From Pontibaca methylaminivorans (GTDB lineage: Bacteria; Pseudomonadota; Alphaproteobacteria; Rhodobacterales; Rhodobacteraceae): a stretch of 64,000 nt of DNA. Each line of letters starts with the position of its first letter. Position 1 is the stretch's first letter. The translations under genes were made by a program, and so were the position numbers. Under the pieces are notes generated by a model. That model was not told the DNA's origin. It did not search any database and saw nothing but the letters and a program-made list of their open reading frames with translations. The stretch covers positions 744,001 through 808,000 of the forward strand of contig NZ_FTPS01000001.1 of assembly GCF_900156525.1 (NCBI RefSeq), written 5' to 3'. This document shows, one piece after another, positions 28,067 through 37,671 of the stretch.

Positions 28067-29410
28067 TCAGGCCCCGGATCGCTCGACCGCGGCGATCACC
28101 CGCTCGACCACCCGCTGCATGAGGACTTCGTCCTCGGATTCGGCCATGACGCGCACCAGCGGCTCAGTACCCGACCGGCGGATCAGGAGCCGCCCCCGGC
28201 CGCTGATCTCGGCCTCGGATTCGGCGATCGCCGCCTTGACCCCGGCCGCTTCGAGCGGCGCCTCGCCGGCACTGTAGCGGACATTGCGCAGAAGCTGCGG
28301 CACCGGCTCGAACTGGCACAGGAGCTCGCCCGCACGCCGTTCTGAAGCGACCATCTCGGCCAGGAAATGCAGGCCCGCCATCAGCCCGTCGCCGGTGGTC
28401 GCGTGGTCGCTCATGACGATATGGCCGGACTGTTCGCCGCCCAGATTGAAGCCGCCCTCACGCATCCGCTCGACCACGTAGCGATCGCCGACAGCCGTGC
28501 GTTCGAGCGCGATGTCATGGGCCGAAAGATGGCGTTCAAGCCCGAGGTTCGACATCACCGTCGCGACCAGCGCCCGGCCCGCAAGCCGCCCAGCCGCCGC
28601 ATGGCGGATCGCGAGCAGCGCCATCAACTGGTCGCCATCGGCAACCCTGCCCTGCTCGTCGATCAGGATCACGCGATCCGCGTCGCCGTCAAGGCAGATG
28701 CCCACATCCGCGCCCCGCTCGACCACCAGTTTCGCCGCCGCCCCGGGGCTGGTGGAGCCGCAGTCGCGGTTGATGTTGAAGCCATCCGGTTCGACCCCGA
28801 GCGGGATCACCGTCGCGCCCAGTTCCCACAGGATTTCGGGCGCGGCGCGATAGGCCGCGCCGTTCGCGCAGTCGATCACCACCCGCAGCCCCCTGAGGCC
28901 AAGCCCGCGCGGCAGCGACGCCTTGATCCGCTCGCCATAGCGGAACCGTGCGTCATCCACGCGCTTTGCCCGCCCGATGCCCTCGGCCGGGGCGGGCTCG
29001 ACACCGGACTCGATCAGGCGCTCGATCGCGGCCTCGGCCCGATCCGACAGCTTGAACCCGTCCGGGCCGAAGAACTTGATGCCGTTGTCCGGCGCCGGGT
29101 TGTGACTGGCGGAAATCATCACGCCGAGGTCGGCCCGCATCGAGCGCGTCATGAGCCCGACCGCCGGGGTCGGAACCGGCCCGAGCAGAAGCACATCCAT
29201 GCCGGTGCTGGTCAGCCCCGCCGTCAGTGCGTTTTCGAACATGTAGCCGGAAAGGCGCGTGTCCTTGCCGATCACCACGCGGTGGCTGCCGCCATCCTCG
29301 CGGTGGAAATGGCAACCGGCCGCGGCCCCGATGCGAAGCGCCATCTCGGCCGTCATCGGGTGCAGGTTGGCCGTGCCGCGCACGCCATCGGTTCCGAAAA
29401 GTTCACGCAT
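28067..29410 (-). CDS. glmM: Phosphoglucosamine mutase
   Basis: Interconverts glucosamine-6-phosphate and glucosamine-1-phosphate for peptidoglycan and lipopolysaccharide precursors. The 447-residue protein starts [15 protein letters not shown]; the phosphoserine loop is [15 protein letters not shown], the magnesium loop CLDGDADRV, and the sugar-binding loop GGEQSGHIV. The ATG at 29410 lies inside the last 8 bases of folP, so the gene is translationally coupled to it. The folB-folP-glmM order, linking folate and wall synthesis, is widespread in proteobacteria. Confidence 0.96.
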   Translation of the reverse strand: MRELFGTDGVRGTANLHPMTAEMALRIGAAAGCHFHREDGGSHRVVIGKDTRLSGYMFENALTAGLTSTGMDVLLLGPVPTPAVGLMTRSMRADLGVMISASHNPAPDNGIKFFGPDGFKLSDRAEAAIERLIESGVEPAPAEGIGRAKRVDDARFRYGERIKASLPRGLGLRGLRVVIDCANGAAYRAAPEILWELGATVIPLGVEPDGFNINRDCGSTSPGAAAKLVVERGADVGICLDGDADRVILIDEQGRVADGDQLMALLAIRHAAAGRLAGRALVATVMSNLGLERHLSAHDIALERTAVGDRYVVERMREGGFNLGGEQSGHIVMSDHATTGDGLMAGLHFLAEMVASERRAGELLCQFEPVPQLLRNVRYSAGEAPLEAAGVKAAIAESEAEISGRGRLLIRRSGTEPLVRVMAESEDEVLMQRVVERVIAAVERSGA

Positions 29411-30431
29411 CCGCAATCTCCTCTGCTCCGAAATGCACCGCCTGCCAGAGCCGCACCGCCTGCGCGGTCTCGGCCACGTCATGAACCCGCAGAACCTGCA
29501 CCCCCTGCGCAAGCCCGGCAAGCCCGACCGCGATCGAGCCGGGCGCCCGCGCCTCGGCCCGTTTCTCGCGCCCGAAACGCCCGATGAAGCCCTTGCGCGA
29601 CACACCAAGCAGAATCGCGCAGCCAAGACCGTGAAACAGGCCGATACTGCGCAGGAGCGTAAGATTGTGCTCATGCGTCTTGCCGAAACCGATGCCCGGA
29701 TCCGCAAGGATCGCGCTACGCGGGATGCCGGCGCTCACCAGCAGCGCGATGCGTTCTTCCAGCGCGTCATAAACATCAAGCAGCACGTCGTCATAGCGCG
29801 GATCGTCCTGCATGGTCTTCGGGTCGCCCTTGCTGTGCATGACGCAGACCGGAACGCCCCGCGCGGCGCAGAGCGGGGCAAGCGCCGCGTCATAGGCAAA
29901 GGCCGAAACGTCATTCACCAACGCCGCGCCGGCATCGAGCGCGGCCGCCGCCACCGTTGCCTTGCGGGTGTCGATCGAGATCGGCGTGCGGGTCTCCTGC
30001 GAAAGCGCTTCGATCACGGGCAACGCGCGGGCGATCTCTTCGGCCTCGCCGATCGCGGAGGATCCGGGACGGGTCGATTCGCCGCCGATGTCGATCATGT
30101 CGGCGCCAGCGGCCACCATGGCCAGCGCCCCCTGCCGCGCGGCGGTGAAATCCCCGTGGACCCCCCCGTCCGAGAAACTGTCGGGGGTGACGTTCAGGAT
30201 TCCCATGATCCGGGGCCGATCCAGCCTGAGCCCGGCAATGGCCGGGCGCGGCGCGGTCAGGGCCTCGCGCCAGTCGGCAGGCAGGTCGGTCGCAGGCAGA
30301 ATGCGCGGGGGCATGGCGCGTTCAAGCCGCTCGACATGGGTGAACCAGAGCGGCCCGCCGGTCAGCGGCAGCGCCCCGCCGGGGCGGCCCTCGCCGCATT
30401 GCACGAGCGGCCGGAACCGCGGCGCGCTCAC
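29403..30431 (-). CDS. folP: Dihydropteroate synthase
   Basis: Joins p-aminobenzoate to the pterin pyrophosphate in folate synthesis; the sulfonamide target. The TIM-barrel core begins at about residue 74 with [17 protein letters not shown] and carries [30 protein letters not shown], and a late [10 protein letters not shown]. The 342-residue length reflects a roughly 70-residue N-terminal extension of unknown role. The GTG start at 30431 overlaps the folB stop (GTGA). No change suggestive of sulfonamide resistance can be judged by eye. Confidence 0.95.
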   Translation of the reverse strand: MSAPRFRPLVQCGEGRPGGALPLTGGPLWFTHVERLERAMPPRILPATDLPADWREALTAPRPAIAGLRLDRPRIMGILNVTPDSFSDGGVHGDFTAARQGALAMVAAGADMIDIGGESTRPGSSAIGEAEEIARALPVIEALSQETRTPISIDTRKATVAAAALDAGAALVNDVSAFAYDAALAPLCAARGVPVCVMHSKGDPKTMQDDPRYDDVLLDVYDALEERIALLVSAGIPRSAILADPGIGFGKTHEHNLTLLRSIGLFHGLGCAILLGVSRKGFIGRFGREKRAEARAPGSIAVGLAGLAQGVQVLRVHDVAETAQAVRLWQAVHFGAEEIADA

Positions 30432-31360
30432 AGCGTCACCTGGTCGAGCGGCACCGCGCGCATGGCGACATCCGCCGTTTCGGGAAGGCCGGCGCCGATC
30501 ACGATCATTTCGCTCGCCTCGAAGCTGGCCGCGAACCAGGCGGCGAGCGCCACCGCGTCGCCGCGCCCGACCGCCGGGCCGTCAACCGCGTCGAGCACGA
30601 TCTTGGACGGCGCCCAGACGCTGATCTGGCCATTCTTCATCGCCCAGTCGAGCTCGGTCCGGGTCGCCACGACCTTGCAGCGCTCATCGCGCGCCGCCAG
30701 CACCCAGGCGTTCTGCTCGATCGCCAGCAGGTCGATGCGGCGCTGCGTCATGCGGTGGCCCGTTTCGGGCACCTCGAAATCGGGCGCGCCGACGCAGAGG
30801 ATCAGCGGCTGGCCGCCGGCGCGCGCCTGGTCGATCCAGTCCGGCAGATTGGCCGAAGCGATGGCGCCGTTGCCGAGAAACACAAGCCGGGGATGAGGGC
30901 GCGCCCCGTTGTCGGCGGGCGCACCGGCGGCCTGAACGCGGGCCTCGCGCGAGCGCACGATTTCGACCCCGAGCGCGCCGGGCCCCCGGTCGAGCTTTTC
31001 GATACGCACGAACACCCGCACCGCCTGCGAGGCCCGCAGGATCCGCGCCGCCACGCGCTCGGCCAGGGTTTCGAGCAGGTTGAGCCGTTCCTCGGCAAGG
31101 GATTCCGCGATCGCCTCGGTCACGCGGTCATAGGACAGGATCCGGTCCACATCGTCATCGACCGGATCAGTCAGGGGGCGCACCTCGACCACGATGTTGA
31201 AGCGCACCCGCTGAATGGTGCCGCGTTCGTCCTGAAAGGCGCCGATCTCGACCTCGACGATGTGGTCGCGCACCGAAATCCGGTCGAGCGGGTTGTTCAT
31301 GCGCATGGCTTCGGCCCGCTCTGAGGGATGTGCAAAAGCGGTGCGGATCTCGCTGTCCAT
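30428..31360 (-). CDS. folB: Dihydroneopterin aldolase with C-terminal kinase-like domain
   Basis: Residues about 24-122 are FolB (ISVRDHIVEVEIGAFQDERG, then the DRILSYDRVTEAIAESL and LNLLETLAERVA segments), which cleaves dihydroneopterin to the pterin used by FolK and FolP. Classical FolB ends near residue 120; here about 185 residues follow. This extension (RLVFLGNGAIASANLPDW to the end) has segments HRMTQRRIDLLAIEQ, VWAPSKIVLDA and AVALAAWFAASFEASEMIVI that resemble the small amino-acid-kinase-like proteins of archaea and methylotrophs, though the usual SWDVTSDS is not kept. The FolB call is firm; the kinase-like call is tentative. GTGA overlap with folP. Confidence 0.88.
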   Translation of the reverse strand: MDSEIRTAFAHPSERAEAMRMNNPLDRISVRDHIVEVEIGAFQDERGTIQRVRFNIVVEVRPLTDPVDDDVDRILSYDRVTEAIAESLAEERLNLLETLAERVAARILRASQAVRVFVRIEKLDRGPGALGVEIVRSREARVQAAGAPADNGARPHPRLVFLGNGAIASANLPDWIDQARAGGQPLILCVGAPDFEVPETGHRMTQRRIDLLAIEQNAWVLAARDERCKVVATRTELDWAMKNGQISVWAPSKIVLDAVDGPAVGRGDAVALAAWFAASFEASEMIVIGAGLPETADVAMRAVPLDQVTL

Positions 31361-31494
31361 GAGTGGGCGGCCCTTCGGGAATGCAGTATGACACAAGCCC
31401 GGTTCCGAGCCTGGAACGGCCTTCTAGCGCGGTTCGGCAGCGATCTGAACCCTGTATCTTGCCCCGATCGTTCCGGTGCCGTGGCGGGTGGCGA

Positions 31495-32199
31495 TCAGTT
31501 GATGCTCGCGGTCTGATAGCTGTCGCGATAGAAAAGATGCGATCCGATTTCCGCGGTGCGCACATAGGTGTGGGCCCAGGACGGCTGCACGTGGCGGGCA
31601 TGGAAATGCGTCGCACCGCCGGTCAGCGCAGGCACCGTCCCGTCGAGCGTCGCCCGCGCAACCTTGGCGACCCGCTCGAAGGCGCGCTTTTCGCTGATCG
31701 TCTCGGATTTGCCGTCGCAGGCATAGGAGAACTGGCAGCTGTTGCCGGCGCCCTGCCGCACCACTCCGCAGACGGTCTTGGGATATTGCGCAGCCCGCGT
31801 GCGGTTGAGGATGACTTCGGCGACCGCGAACTGGCCGCGGATGGCCTCGCCCCGCGCCTCGAAATAAAGCGCCTCGGCCAGGCAGGCAAATTCCTCGCCC
31901 CCTTGCGCCTTGGGCTGACTGTCGATCCAGGAGCGGGTGAAGCTCACCTTGCCGATCCATTTCGGCAGTTCGGCCGGCGGGCGCGGCGATGTGGCCGGCC
32001 CGGTCGAAGCGGCGGCAACCTTGGTCGCGACCTGCGCCGGGTCCGCCGTATTGGATTCGACCAGCCCGAAGTCGGCACCCTTGGCCGGGGCGGCGGATTT
32101 GGCTTCTGGATGGATCGTCGATTCGGCCCGCGTCTGGTGTATCGGCAGCATGGCGGCGAAGGCGGTTGCCAGCGCAACCGCAACGAAATGTCTATTCAT
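31495..32199 (-). CDS. Secreted SleB-type cell wall hydrolase
   Basis: A 234-residue exported protein. A signal peptide (MNRHFVAVALATAFAAMLPI, cleavage after QTRA near residue 25) leads to a low-complexity linker and the SleB/Hydrolase_2 domain, which cleaves peptidoglycan as a lytic-transglycosylase-like enzyme. Signature parts are CLAEALYFEARGE with its catalytic-type Glu, NRTRAAQYPKTVCGVV, CQFSYACDGK and THFHARHVQPSW. The start at 32199 follows AAGGGA. It is preceded upstream by the PPDK-like gene and followed by the folB operon; neither is related. Confidence 0.88.
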   Translation of the reverse strand: MNRHFVAVALATAFAAMLPIHQTRAESTIHPEAKSAAPAKGADFGLVESNTADPAQVATKVAAASTGPATSPRPPAELPKWIGKVSFTRSWIDSQPKAQGGEEFACLAEALYFEARGEAIRGQFAVAEVILNRTRAAQYPKTVCGVVRQGAGNSCQFSYACDGKSETISEKRAFERVAKVARATLDGTVPALTGGATHFHARHVQPSWAHTYVRTAEIGSHLFYRDSYQTASIN

Positions 32200-32344
32200 G
32201 CGTTCCCTTTCGAGACACGCCCCGGAGGCGCAATTGAATTGCAGCAGAATCAAATGCAGCAGACGGGACCGGCCATTAGCCTGCAGAGGACGAGAGGTCC
32301 AGTTTCAGGATCCTGACCGGGAAAATCGGTCAAGATCTGCCGAT

Positions 32345-34939
32345 TCATGCCGGATAATGCGGCCCGGCTCCGCCGTGCGGGGAAATGTCGCGGGACCAGG
32401 GCAGATCGCCCAGCCGGCTGCGGATCGCGAACTGCGCCGCCGCGAGCCGGGCCAGCGGCACCCGGAACGGTGAACAGGAGACATAATCGAAGCCGGCATC
32501 GCGACAGAAGGCGATCGAATCGGGGTTGCCGCCATGCTCGCCGCAGATCGACAGGGTGATCTTGGGGCGCGCGGCGCGGCTGCGGGTGGCGGCGATCTCC
32601 AGCAGCTCGCCCACCCCGTCGAGGTCGAGCACATGGAACGGATCCTCGGCATAGACGCCCTGCTGCACGTAAAGCGACATGAACCGCCCGGCATCGTCGC
32701 GCGACAGGCCATAGGTCATCTGCGTGAGGTCATTGGTGCCGAAGCTCAGGAAATCGACCAGCGGCGCGATCTCGCCGGCGCGCAGGCAGGCGCGCGGCGT
32801 TTCGACCATGACGCCCAGCCGATAGGCGAAATGGCGCCCGGTCTCGGCCCGCACCGCCGCCGCCACACGGTCGATATGCGCCCGCACCAGTTCGACCTCG
32901 CGCGCGGCCGAAACCAGCGGGATCATGATATCGGGCACGAGCGGCGCGCCTTCCTCGCCGGCGCGGAGCGCGGCCTCGAAGATCGCGCGGGCCTGCATCT
33001 CGTAGATTTCCGGCACGGTTACGCCCAGCCGCACGCCGCGCAGCCCGAGCATCGGGTTGTATTCCGCCATGGCCTCGATCCGGCGGGTGACGTCCGACAC
33101 CGGCAGGTCCAGCGCCTCGGCCAGTTCGCGCTGCCCGCTGCGGGTCGCGGGCAGAAATTCGTGCAGCGGCGGATCGAACAGGCGGATGCAGACCGGCTTT
33201 CCCTCCATGATGCGGAAAAGCTGGGTGAAATCCTCGCGCTGCATGGGCAGCAGCCGGGCCAGAACCTCGGCCCGGTTCTCGCTGGAATCGGTAAAGATCA
33301 TCTGGTGCAGCACGGTCAGGCGGCCGGGATCGACGAACATGTGTTCGGTCCGGCACAGGCCGACGCCCTGCGCCTTGAAATCGCGCGCGAGGCGGGCATC
33401 CTCGGGCGTGTCGGCATTGGCACGGATCTCGATGTCGCGGGCACGGTCCGCCCATTGCATCAGCACCTGGAAGGCATCGTCCTGCGCCGCCTCGAGCAGG
33501 CGCGGCTCGCCCGCCAGGATCTGCCCGGAGGTGCCGTCCACGGTGACGATGTCGCCGGCCTGAAGAACCCGCCCGTCAGCGGTCTTGACCGGCCCCTTGC
33601 CGCTTTCGAACCGCAGCGAGGTGGCGCCGACGATACAGGGCAGGCCAAAGCCGCGGGCAATCACGGCCGCATGGCTCGACATGCCGCCGCGCACGGTCAC
33701 CACGGCAACCGCTGCATGCATGCCCCGGACATCCTCGGGCGAGGTCTCGCGGCGCAGGAGCACGCAGGGCTCCTCGCGGGCGGCCGATGCCAGCGCTTCG
33801 GCAGAGGTGAACACGACCCGCCCGCGGGCGGCGCCGGGGCTTGCGGCGATCCCCCGCGCCAGCACGTCGCGCCGCACCCCCGGCGCGACCTGGCGGTGCA
33901 GCAGCGAATTGACGCTGCTCGGCTCGATCCGCAGCACCGCCTCCTCGCGGGAAATGATGCCGTCCTCCGCAAGCCGGACGGCGATGCGCACGGCGGCGCG
34001 GCTGCTGCGCTGCACGCGCACGCCATCCAGAAGGTGCACGTGGCCGTTCTCGATCAGGAACTCGACCTGCATTTCCTCGCGCAGCCGCTGCCGCATCCGC
34101 GCGGCATAGGCTTTCAGCCTGGCAAATGCCTCGGGCGCCACATCTTCGAGCGACGGCCCGCGGGGATCGTGTTCGAGATAAAGCGCCGACTTCGCGCCCA
34201 GCGCCTCGCGCCCCTGCCCCCGGCTGAGATAGCGTCCGGTGATCTGCGGCAGCCCGGTTTCGGAATCGACAAGCTGAAGCACCCCCGCGCCGCATTCCGA
34301 CGTGCCGACCATCGGGATCATCTGCTGCACCACAAGGCCGAGCCCCGCCTCGGCGGGCGCCCCCTTGGCCTGCCGCAGGAGCCGCGCCGAGGTGCTGCTC
34401 CAGGCACGCGCCATGGACTGGAGCACCCCGGCAAGCTGATCGCCCCGGTTCTGCGGAAAGGGCTCTTCGGTCTCGGCCTCGTAGATGCGCAGCGTTTCCG
34501 CCAGACCTTCGCATTCGTCCTCGGGAAGGTCGTCGAAAAGATCGGGGTCGAGCCGCGCCACATGCACCGCATAGGCCTGCACGAAGCGGCAATAGAGCCG
34601 CGTCGCGGCCTCTGCCCCCATCAGTTCGGACAGCCGCGCCTGGTGGTCGTCGTTCATGCCGATGTTCAGCACCGCGCCGGGCCCGCCCCAATCCGGATCC
34701 TCGGACGAGGGGCGCACGCAAAGCAGGCTGCCGGCATCGAACTGTTCGAGAATGAGGCGGATATTCGGCAGGTTGCCCGCCGCCGTGCGCCGCACCGCGG
34801 AAAAGGACAGCGCCACCGTCCGGGGCACCGGCATGTCGAGCCGCACCAGCCGTTGCAGACACTTGGCCCGCCCGCCGTGAGTCGCTGCCTTGATCGGCGC
34901 GTTTGGCGTGATCAGCGTGATATCGGGATCATTCTGCAC
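32345..34939 (-). CDS. PPDK-like PEP-utilising protein with degenerate ATP-grasp domain
   Basis: An 864-residue relative of pyruvate phosphate dikinase. The phosphohistidine domain is intact (GGMSSHAAVIARG, His423), and the PEP/pyruvate barrel keeps GLCRTEHMF, SFGTNDLTQMTYG and ICGEHGG with catalytic Cys799. The N-terminal ATP-grasp region is eroded: the MLQTR element that holds adenine/phosphate contacts reads LLDGV, and the PSTGE and NAQGEDVVAG loops are absent. It may therefore not use ATP itself. GTG at 34939 is preferred since GGAGG lies 8 bases before it; an ATG at 34954 has no site. Monocistronic between sleB-type and glyS genes. Confidence 0.82.
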   Translation of the reverse strand: MQNDPDITLITPNAPIKAATHGGRAKCLQRLVRLDMPVPRTVALSFSAVRRTAAGNLPNIRLILEQFDAGSLLCVRPSSEDPDWGGPGAVLNIGMNDDHQARLSELMGAEAATRLYCRFVQAYAVHVARLDPDLFDDLPEDECEGLAETLRIYEAETEEPFPQNRGDQLAGVLQSMARAWSSTSARLLRQAKGAPAEAGLGLVVQQMIPMVGTSECGAGVLQLVDSETGLPQITGRYLSRGQGREALGAKSALYLEHDPRGPSLEDVAPEAFARLKAYAARMRQRLREEMQVEFLIENGHVHLLDGVRVQRSSRAAVRIAVRLAEDGIISREEAVLRIEPSSVNSLLHRQVAPGVRRDVLARGIAASPGAARGRVVFTSAEALASAAREEPCVLLRRETSPEDVRGMHAAVAVVTVRGGMSSHAAVIARGFGLPCIVGATSLRFESGKGPVKTADGRVLQAGDIVTVDGTSGQILAGEPRLLEAAQDDAFQVLMQWADRARDIEIRANADTPEDARLARDFKAQGVGLCRTEHMFVDPGRLTVLHQMIFTDSSENRAEVLARLLPMQREDFTQLFRIMEGKPVCIRLFDPPLHEFLPATRSGQRELAEALDLPVSDVTRRIEAMAEYNPMLGLRGVRLGVTVPEIYEMQARAIFEAALRAGEEGAPLVPDIMIPLVSAAREVELVRAHIDRVAAAVRAETGRHFAYRLGVMVETPRACLRAGEIAPLVDFLSFGTNDLTQMTYGLSRDDAGRFMSLYVQQGVYAEDPFHVLDLDGVGELLEIAATRSRAARPKITLSICGEHGGNPDSIAFCRDAGFDYVSCSPFRVPLARLAAAQFAIRSRLGDLPWSRDISPHGGAGPHYPA

Positions 34940-35080
34940 CGCAGCACCCTCCATGCCGGTGCAACATAAGAACCACGGGACGGGACGCAAGGAAAAGATC
35001 CTGTCTTCCCTTGCGGCAATGGGCCGGCGATCGCGGCGCCCGGACGCATATGTCGCCCCCTCGGCACCGCCGGGCGTGGT

Positions 35081-37135
35081 TCAACCGATGCGCGAGAGAT
35101 CCGCCACCTCGCGGCAGGTCGCGCAGATCCGGTGCAGGAGATTCAGCCGGTTGCGGCGCAGAACCGCGTTGTCGGTGTTGATCTGCACCGCCTCGAAAAA
35201 CGCGTCGATCGGCGCGCGCAATGCAGCCATCGCGCTCATGGCGGTGGCGAAGTCCTCGCGTTCGAGCGCCGCGCGAATCTCGGGCTCGGCCTTATCAAGC
35301 GCCGAAAACAGCGCGGATTCGGCCGGGTCTTCGGCAAATTTCGCATCGGCGCCGAAGGAATACTCCACCCCGTCGCGTTCCTCGGCCTGGGTCAGGATGT
35401 TATGCGCGCGCCGGAAACCCTGCAGCAGGTTCTCGCCGTCCCCCGTCCTGAGCACCGCATCAAGCGCCCGCGCCCGGTGCACCAGCAGCACGAGGTCATC
35501 GCTCCCCTCCATGCCGATGCAGGCGTCGATCACGTCATGGCGGATGCCCTCGTCGCGCAGGTGAACTTTCAGGCGGTCGTGGAGGAAGGACAGGAGGTCC
35601 GCCCGGTCATGTCCGGCATGCCCCTTTGCAAGAACATCGCCCAGCCGCGCGTGCAAGCCGTTCTCCAGCACCAGCCGGACCACACCCAGTGCCGCCCGAC
35701 GCAGCGCAAAGGGATCCTTGCTGCCGGTCGGCTTTTCATCAATCGCCCAGAACCCGGTCAGCGTGTCGATCTTGTCCGCAAGCGCCACGGCGACCGAAAC
35801 CGGCGCGGTCGGAACGGCGTCGGTCGGTCCCAGCGGCGAATAATGGTCGCGCGCGGCATCCGCGACCGCGATGGGCGCGCCGGATTCGAGTGCGTAATAG
35901 CGCCCCATCACGCCCTGGAGTTCGGGGAATTCGCCCACCATTTCGGAGCGCAGGTCGAGCTTTGCAAGCCGTGCCGCCTGTTCGGCAAGGTCCGCATCGG
36001 CCCCGACCAGCGGCGCGATTTCCCGCGCGAGCGCCGCGATGCGCTCCACCCGCTCGGCCTGCGAGCCGAGCCTGTTGTGGAACGTGACCGATTTCAGCCC
36101 CTCGGCCCAGTCCTTCATGCCCGCGCACGCCTCGCGCAGGTCGTTTTCCCAGAAGAACCGCGCATCCGAAAGCCGGGCCGCCAGCACCTTCTGGTTGCCG
36201 GCAAGGATGGTCGCGCCGCCGTCCGCGGTGTCGCGGTTCGCCACGGTGATGAAGCGCAGGATCCGCCCCGTTTTCGCATCGCGCAGGGAAAAGAATTTCT
36301 GGTGTTCGCGCATGGACGTCCGCAGCACCTCGGGCGGCAGGTCGAGGAATCGCTCCTCGATCTCGCCCATCAGGACCACCGGCCATTCGACCAGCCCCGC
36401 AACCTCGGCCAGCAGCGCCGGATCCTCGATCAGGTCGAGCCCGGTGGCAAAGGCAAGGTTTTCGGCCTCGTTGCGGATGTGGTCGGCGCGCTCCGCGCCC
36501 GAGAGCACCACATGGGCATGCTTGAGACGCTCGGCGTACTCCTCGAACCCCGTGACCGCGAACCGCCCCGGCGCCATGAAGCGATGCCCCTCGGTGGTGT
36601 CGCCCGCGGTGATCGCCTCGATCTGCAAGGGCACCACCTGCGCACCCGCGCCGTCCGTCAGGATGCAGAGGATCGACTGCAGCGGCCGCACCCAACGCAG
36701 GGTTCCCGTGCCCCAGCGCATGGATTTGGGCCAGGGAAAATCGCGGATCACCGCATCCAGCACCTCGGCCACGATCTGGTCCGCGCCGCGGCCCGGCCGT
36801 TCGATCACCGCGAACCAGATCTCGCCCTTCGGCGTCTCGCGCCGCTCGAGCGCGGCAACATCCACCCCGGCGCCCCGGGCGAACCCCTCGACCGCCTTGT
36901 CGGGCGCACCGACGCGCGGGCCCTTGCGTTCCTCGCGCAGCGCGCGCGACCCCTCGGACAGCCCCTCGATGGCCAGCGCAAGGCGGCGGGGCGTGGCGAA
37001 AGCGGCGGCATGGGCATAGGTCAGCCCCGCCTCGACCAGCCCGTCGGTCATGCGCTTCTTCAGCACGAGGGCCGCGTTTTCCTGCATCCGCGCGGGGATT
37101 TCCTCCGACAGCAGTTCGACCAGAAGATCGGGCAT
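35081..37135 (-). CDS. glyS: Glycyl-tRNA synthetase beta subunit
   Basis: The 684-residue tRNA-binding subunit of the alpha2beta2 GlyRS. Homology starts at [18 protein letters not shown] and includes LRWVRPLQSILCILTDG, MREHQKFFSLRDAKTG, the HD-like ARDHYSPLGPTDAVPT region, and the anticodon-binding tail. The ATG shares one base with the stop of the upstream DUF6446-type gene (TGATG), so translation is coupled through glyQ-DUF6446-glyS. It ends at 35081 with no obvious terminator. Confidence 0.95.
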   Translation of the reverse strand: MPDLLVELLSEEIPARMQENAALVLKKRMTDGLVEAGLTYAHAAAFATPRRLALAIEGLSEGSRALREERKGPRVGAPDKAVEGFARGAGVDVAALERRETPKGEIWFAVIERPGRGADQIVAEVLDAVIRDFPWPKSMRWGTGTLRWVRPLQSILCILTDGAGAQVVPLQIEAITAGDTTEGHRFMAPGRFAVTGFEEYAERLKHAHVVLSGAERADHIRNEAENLAFATGLDLIEDPALLAEVAGLVEWPVVLMGEIEERFLDLPPEVLRTSMREHQKFFSLRDAKTGRILRFITVANRDTADGGATILAGNQKVLAARLSDARFFWENDLREACAGMKDWAEGLKSVTFHNRLGSQAERVERIAALAREIAPLVGADADLAEQAARLAKLDLRSEMVGEFPELQGVMGRYYALESGAPIAVADAARDHYSPLGPTDAVPTAPVSVAVALADKIDTLTGFWAIDEKPTGSKDPFALRRAALGVVRLVLENGLHARLGDVLAKGHAGHDRADLLSFLHDRLKVHLRDEGIRHDVIDACIGMEGSDDLVLLVHRARALDAVLRTGDGENLLQGFRRAHNILTQAEERDGVEYSFGADAKFAEDPAESALFSALDKAEPEIRAALEREDFATAMSAMAALRAPIDAFFEAVQINTDNAVLRRNRLNLLHRICATCREVADLSRIG

Positions 37136-37671
37136 CACTCGCCCCCTTTCGCATTCGGAAGCGGCGGGCAATCCGCGCCAAGCTCGGTGCCGTCATAGGC
37201 CTTTTCGCCGCAGTCGTTGAGGTCGTGCCAGACATAGCCATGGCCGTCTTCGGTGATCGCGATGATGCGATCAACGCCGTAGGAGATGTTGGATTCACCA
37301 ACGAACAGCGTCGCGCGCCCGGACTGGATAGCCTCGTCGATCTTTCCGGCATCGAAACAGCGGAACCAGAACGGCCCGATGCGCGGCACGCGGTCCTTGA
37401 GCGTCTGGTGGTCGCGGGCGAGCGCGGCCGGGTCGGCTGTGGTGGTGAAACAGGCGCGATAGCGGATCGGCGAGCTTTCGGCGTCGATGGCCTGGAAATC
37501 GGCATAGGGGATCGGCTGCGGTTCGCCCGAATCCCGCGCGGCAAGCCGGACGTCGCGCCCCTGCACCGGCTCGACCGTGTGATAATAGCCGTAGACCTGC
37601 AGATACCAGACCGCGGCCCCGGCGATCAGCCCGCAGGCGAGGATGACAATGGCGACGATGCGCCCGCTCAT
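37135..37671 (-). CDS. Small membrane-anchored protein between glyQ and glyS (DUF6446-like)
   Basis: A 178-residue protein with one N-terminal membrane helix ([21 protein letters not shown], about residues 5-25) and a periplasmic domain with cysteines at [23 protein letters not shown] and ADCPPLP, which could form two disulfides. It matches what I recall as DUF6446, a Rhodobacteraceae family that interrupts the glycyl-tRNA synthetase operon. It overlaps glyQ by 4 bases (ATGA) and glyS by 1 base. No enzymatic motif is seen and the function is unknown. Confidence 0.75.
   Translation of the reverse strand: MSGRIVAIVILACGLIAGAAVWYLQVYGYYHTVEPVQGRDVRLAARDSGEPQPIPYADFQAIDAESSPIRYRACFTTTADPAALARDHQTLKDRVPRIGPFWFRCFDAGKIDEAIQSGRATLFVGESNISYGVDRIIAITEDGHGYVWHDLNDCGEKAYDGTELGADCPPLPNAKGGE

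Noticed and set aside
32534-34969. 811-codon plus-strand frame opposite the PPDK-like gene
   Set aside because: Shadow frame with no recognisable domain or ribosome site.
35132-37198. 688-codon plus-strand frame opposite glyS
   Set aside because: Shadow frame; glyS fills the interval with full homology.
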